Source: Candidatus Caldarchaeum sp. (GTDB lineage Archaea > Thermoproteota > Nitrososphaeria_A > Caldarchaeales > Caldarchaeaceae). Taken from it: a stretch of 6,543 bases of DNA. The notes beneath the pieces were generated by a model. The model was not told the DNA's origin and made no database searches. It saw nothing but the letters and a program-made list of their open reading frames with translations. Shown piece after piece: positions 5,197 through 6,543 of the stretch; within the stretch, counting starts at the first letter, position 1; every line of letters begins with the position of its first letter. The stretch spans positions 1 to 6,543 of the forward strand of contig JANWZU010000038.1 of assembly GCA_025054795.1 (NCBI GenBank), read 5' to 3'. The position numbers were made by a program, and so were the translations under genes.

Positions 5197-6411
5197 TCAT
5201 GTCTTGAGAGGCCTTTCGAAAGCTCTCCTCTCACTGAGCTTGTAAACAGACAGCGCCAAGCCAGCAGCTGCGAGAGCCGCCATCATGATGAAGGGAAGAA
5301 TGTAGGCTCCTGTAGCCGTCCTCAGGTATGAGGCGGCTGTAGGGCCTAGGAGGGCTGAGGCGCCGTAAGCTGTGAAGACGACGCCGTAGTTTGTGCCCAT
5401 GTTCTTGAGGCCGAAGAACCTTGAAGTGGCAGTGGGCGCTGTCGCCAGCCATCCGCCGAAGACCAGCCAGAAGGCTGAGAAGGAAGCTATGAACACGGGA
5501 AGCGACTGTGAGAAAAACGCTAGTAGGGATGCGGCCAGAAGCACGATGAAGGACGATGTGGCCGTTTTCTGCACACCTATTCTGTCGGCCAAGTAGCCGA
5601 ATAGAGGCCTTCCCGCGCCGTTGAAGACTGCGAAGACACCTGTGAGGAAAGCCGCCAAATCTGGCGTTAGCCCAATGACTTCGACGCAGTACTTTGCCGA
5701 TAGAGAGATGGCTATGAAGCCTCCGAAGGTTCCTATGAAGTAGCACAGCCACAGAGTTTTGAAAAGGCTCGTCTTCAGCATCTCATTCGTGGTGTAGTCT
5801 CGCTGAGCCTTGGTTTTCTCTTCCTCGGCTTTGGTTGCTGTCAACCCGGGGGGAGGAAGGGTGAGAGGGAGGGCCAGCAGAACGAGTAATGTACCGAAGG
5901 CCGCTCCCAGAAATGTGAAAGCGGTTGAGACGCCGTAAATGTTTATCAAGGCTGAAGCTAGGGGCGCCGTAAGCAGAGGTGAAAGCCCAAAGCCGAGGAC
6001 TGTGAGCCCTACAGCCAGCCCACGTCTCTCCGGAATCCACCTGCTGGAAACAGCTATGGGCACGCCGTAGTAAAGCCCAACCCCTGAGCCGGCCACGACG
6101 CCGTAGAAAACCAGCGTCAGCGGAAGAGAGTTCGGCAGGTTGACTACGACGCCGGACAACGTCCATCCCAGACCGACCAGCACGCCTCCCAGCACAGCCG
6201 TCGCCCTCGGCCCAACCCTGCTCAGCAGCCGGCCGCCCAACGGCATCAACGCAGCGAAGAAGAACAGAAAAACCGAGAACGGAAGCGAAGACTCGAAATC
6301 ACTCCACCCGCACATGTTCTCCAAAGGCCTGCGGAAAACGCTCCAGCTGTAAATCGTCCCCAGAACCAAGTTGGAAACCAAACCGACGAAGGGATAAACC
6401 CAGCGAACCAT
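5197..6411 (-). CDS. Major facilitator transporter, OFA (oxalate/formate antiporter-like) family
   Basis: A 404-residue cytoplasmic-membrane carrier with twelve predicted hydrophobic segments in two halves, joined by a charged cytoplasmic loop (about 190-215, rich in Lys and Glu). The N-terminal LGTIYSWSVF (17-26) and the LPFSVFLFFFAALMPLGGRL block (43-62) are typical of the OFA branch. Major-facilitator loop motifs occur twice: GGRLLSRVGPRA (59-70) and GYLADRIGVQKT (272-283). Arg268 in NGAGRPLFG sits where the substrate-binding Arg272 of Oxalobacter OxlT should be. At the place of OxlT Lys355, in the NYGVVFTAYG block (341-350), there is Tyr349 and no Lys, so oxalate is not a safe substrate call; another small organic anion is likelier. 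The alignment to OxlT is from memory. ATG 6411 is supported by a TATA box 28 nt upstream. The gene precedes map on the same strand by 54 nt. Confidence 0.9.
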   Translation of the reverse strand: MVRWVYPFVGLVSNLVLGTIYSWSVFRRPLENMCGWSDFESSLPFSVFLFFFAALMPLGGRLLSRVGPRATAVLGGVLVGLGWTLSGVVVNLPNSLPLTLVFYGVVAGSGVGLYYGVPIAVSSRWIPERRGLAVGLTVLGFGLSPLLTAPLASALINIYGVSTAFTFLGAAFGTLLVLLALPLTLPPPGLTATKAEEEKTKAQRDYTTNEMLKTSLFKTLWLCYFIGTFGGFIAISLSAKYCVEVIGLTPDLAAFLTGVFAVFNGAGRPLFGYLADRIGVQKTATSSFIVLLAASLLAFFSQSLPVFIASFSAFWLVFGGWLATAPTATSRFFGLKNMGTNYGVVFTAYGASALLGPTAASYLRTATGAYILPFIMMAALAAAGLALSVYKLSERRAFERPLKT

Positions 6412-6434
6412 ACAAAGAAACTAGCACAGCCCAC

Positions 6435-6442
6435 CATATTTA
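6435..6442 (-). promoter_or_regulatory. TATA box of the OFA transporter gene
   Basis: The minus strand reads TAAATATG, centred near 6439, 28 nt before ATG 6411. The predicted start site is about 2 nt from the initiation codon, so the mRNA should be effectively leaderless. No Shine-Dalgarno sequence precedes the ATG, which agrees. Confidence 0.5.
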
Positions 6443-6446
6443 CGTG

Positions 6447-6451
6447 AAAAA
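6447..6451 (-). terminator. T5 terminator of tRNA-Gly
   Basis: Five Ts on the minus strand follow the discriminator base at once, the same arrangement as behind tRNA-Phe. It lies just upstream of the transporter TATA box, so the tRNA and the transporter are probably separate units. Confidence 0.45.
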
Positions 6452-6527
6452 TGCGGCGGGCGGGATTTGAACCCGCGACCTTCGGCGTGGAAGGCCGACG
6501 TCCTGAACCAGGCTAGACTACCGCCGC
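6452..6527 (-). tRNA. tRNA-Gly (anticodon TCC)
   Basis: On the minus strand, 76 nt form a full cloverleaf. The acceptor stem is GCGGCGG/CCGCCGC with discriminator A. The D stem is GTCT/GGAC with an 11-nt loop containing GG. The anticodon stem is TCGGC/GCCGA with loop CTTCCAC, giving anticodon TCC (Gly, reading GGA/GGG). The T stem is GCGGG/CCCGC with loop TTCAAAT. There is no intron and no encoded CCA. The upstream promoter lies beyond the window edge. Confidence 0.97.
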
Positions 6528-6543
6528 ATGTTATCAGCGGATG

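Noticed and set aside
5231..5752. 173-codon minus-strand open frame inside the transporter gene
   Set aside because: It is a frame shadow of the transporter: Arg-, Ser- and Leu-rich with no domain, while the overlapping frame is a clear membrane carrier.
1..6543. CRISPR array, insertion sequence or defence operon
   Set aside because: I saw no regularly spaced repeats, terminal inverted repeats, transposase motifs or known defence domains on either strand.

Overview
The window looks archaeal, and probably belongs to a thermophile of the Thermoproteota/Aigarchaeota side of the tree; that placement is inference from gene content, with no database match behind it. The archaeal signs are: two tRNA genes without an encoded CCA, TATA boxes about 26-31 nt upstream of start codons (leaderless transcripts), a type II methionine aminopeptidase, a zinc-finger-free topoisomerase III-like type IA enzyme, a DUF1512 membrane protein, and a relic of a Sulfolobus-type family 1 beta-glycosidase.

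Layout, left to right. A tRNA-Phe(GAA) gene lies on the minus strand at 52-125. A 163-nt intergenic stretch follows, carrying outward promoters for the tRNA (minus) and for a broken GH1 glycosidase gene (plus). Only about the first 77 codons of that glycosidase remain (289-525), interrupted by a TGA where the family has Trp. Next is a plus-strand pair overlapping by 11 nt: a 174-residue unrecognised protein with an OB-fold-like N-terminal half (556-1080) and a topoisomerase III-like enzyme (1070-2863). A second plus-strand pair follows with its own TATA box: a DUF1512 membrane-anchored protein (2892-4037) and an immediately adjoining 74-residue zinc-ribbon protein (4038-4262). Its 3' end overlaps by 8 nt that of the convergent methionine aminopeptidase gene (4255-5142, minus). 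Upstream of that, also on the minus strand, are an OFA-type major facilitator transporter (5197-6411) and a tRNA-Gly(UCC) (6452-6527).

How the parts fit. Most of this is housekeeping: two tRNAs, DNA topology and N-terminal Met removal. The less ordinary items are the small OB-like protein translationally coupled to the topoisomerase (a possible accessory subunit), the DUF1512/zinc-ribbon pair of unknown function, and the glycosidase fossil that still has a well-placed promoter and ends inside the promoter of the topoisomerase operon. First genes of transcription units have TATA boxes at leaderless spacing, while the internal genes have Shine-Dalgarno-like sequences instead. I saw no CRISPR array, insertion sequence, phage gene or clear defence system.
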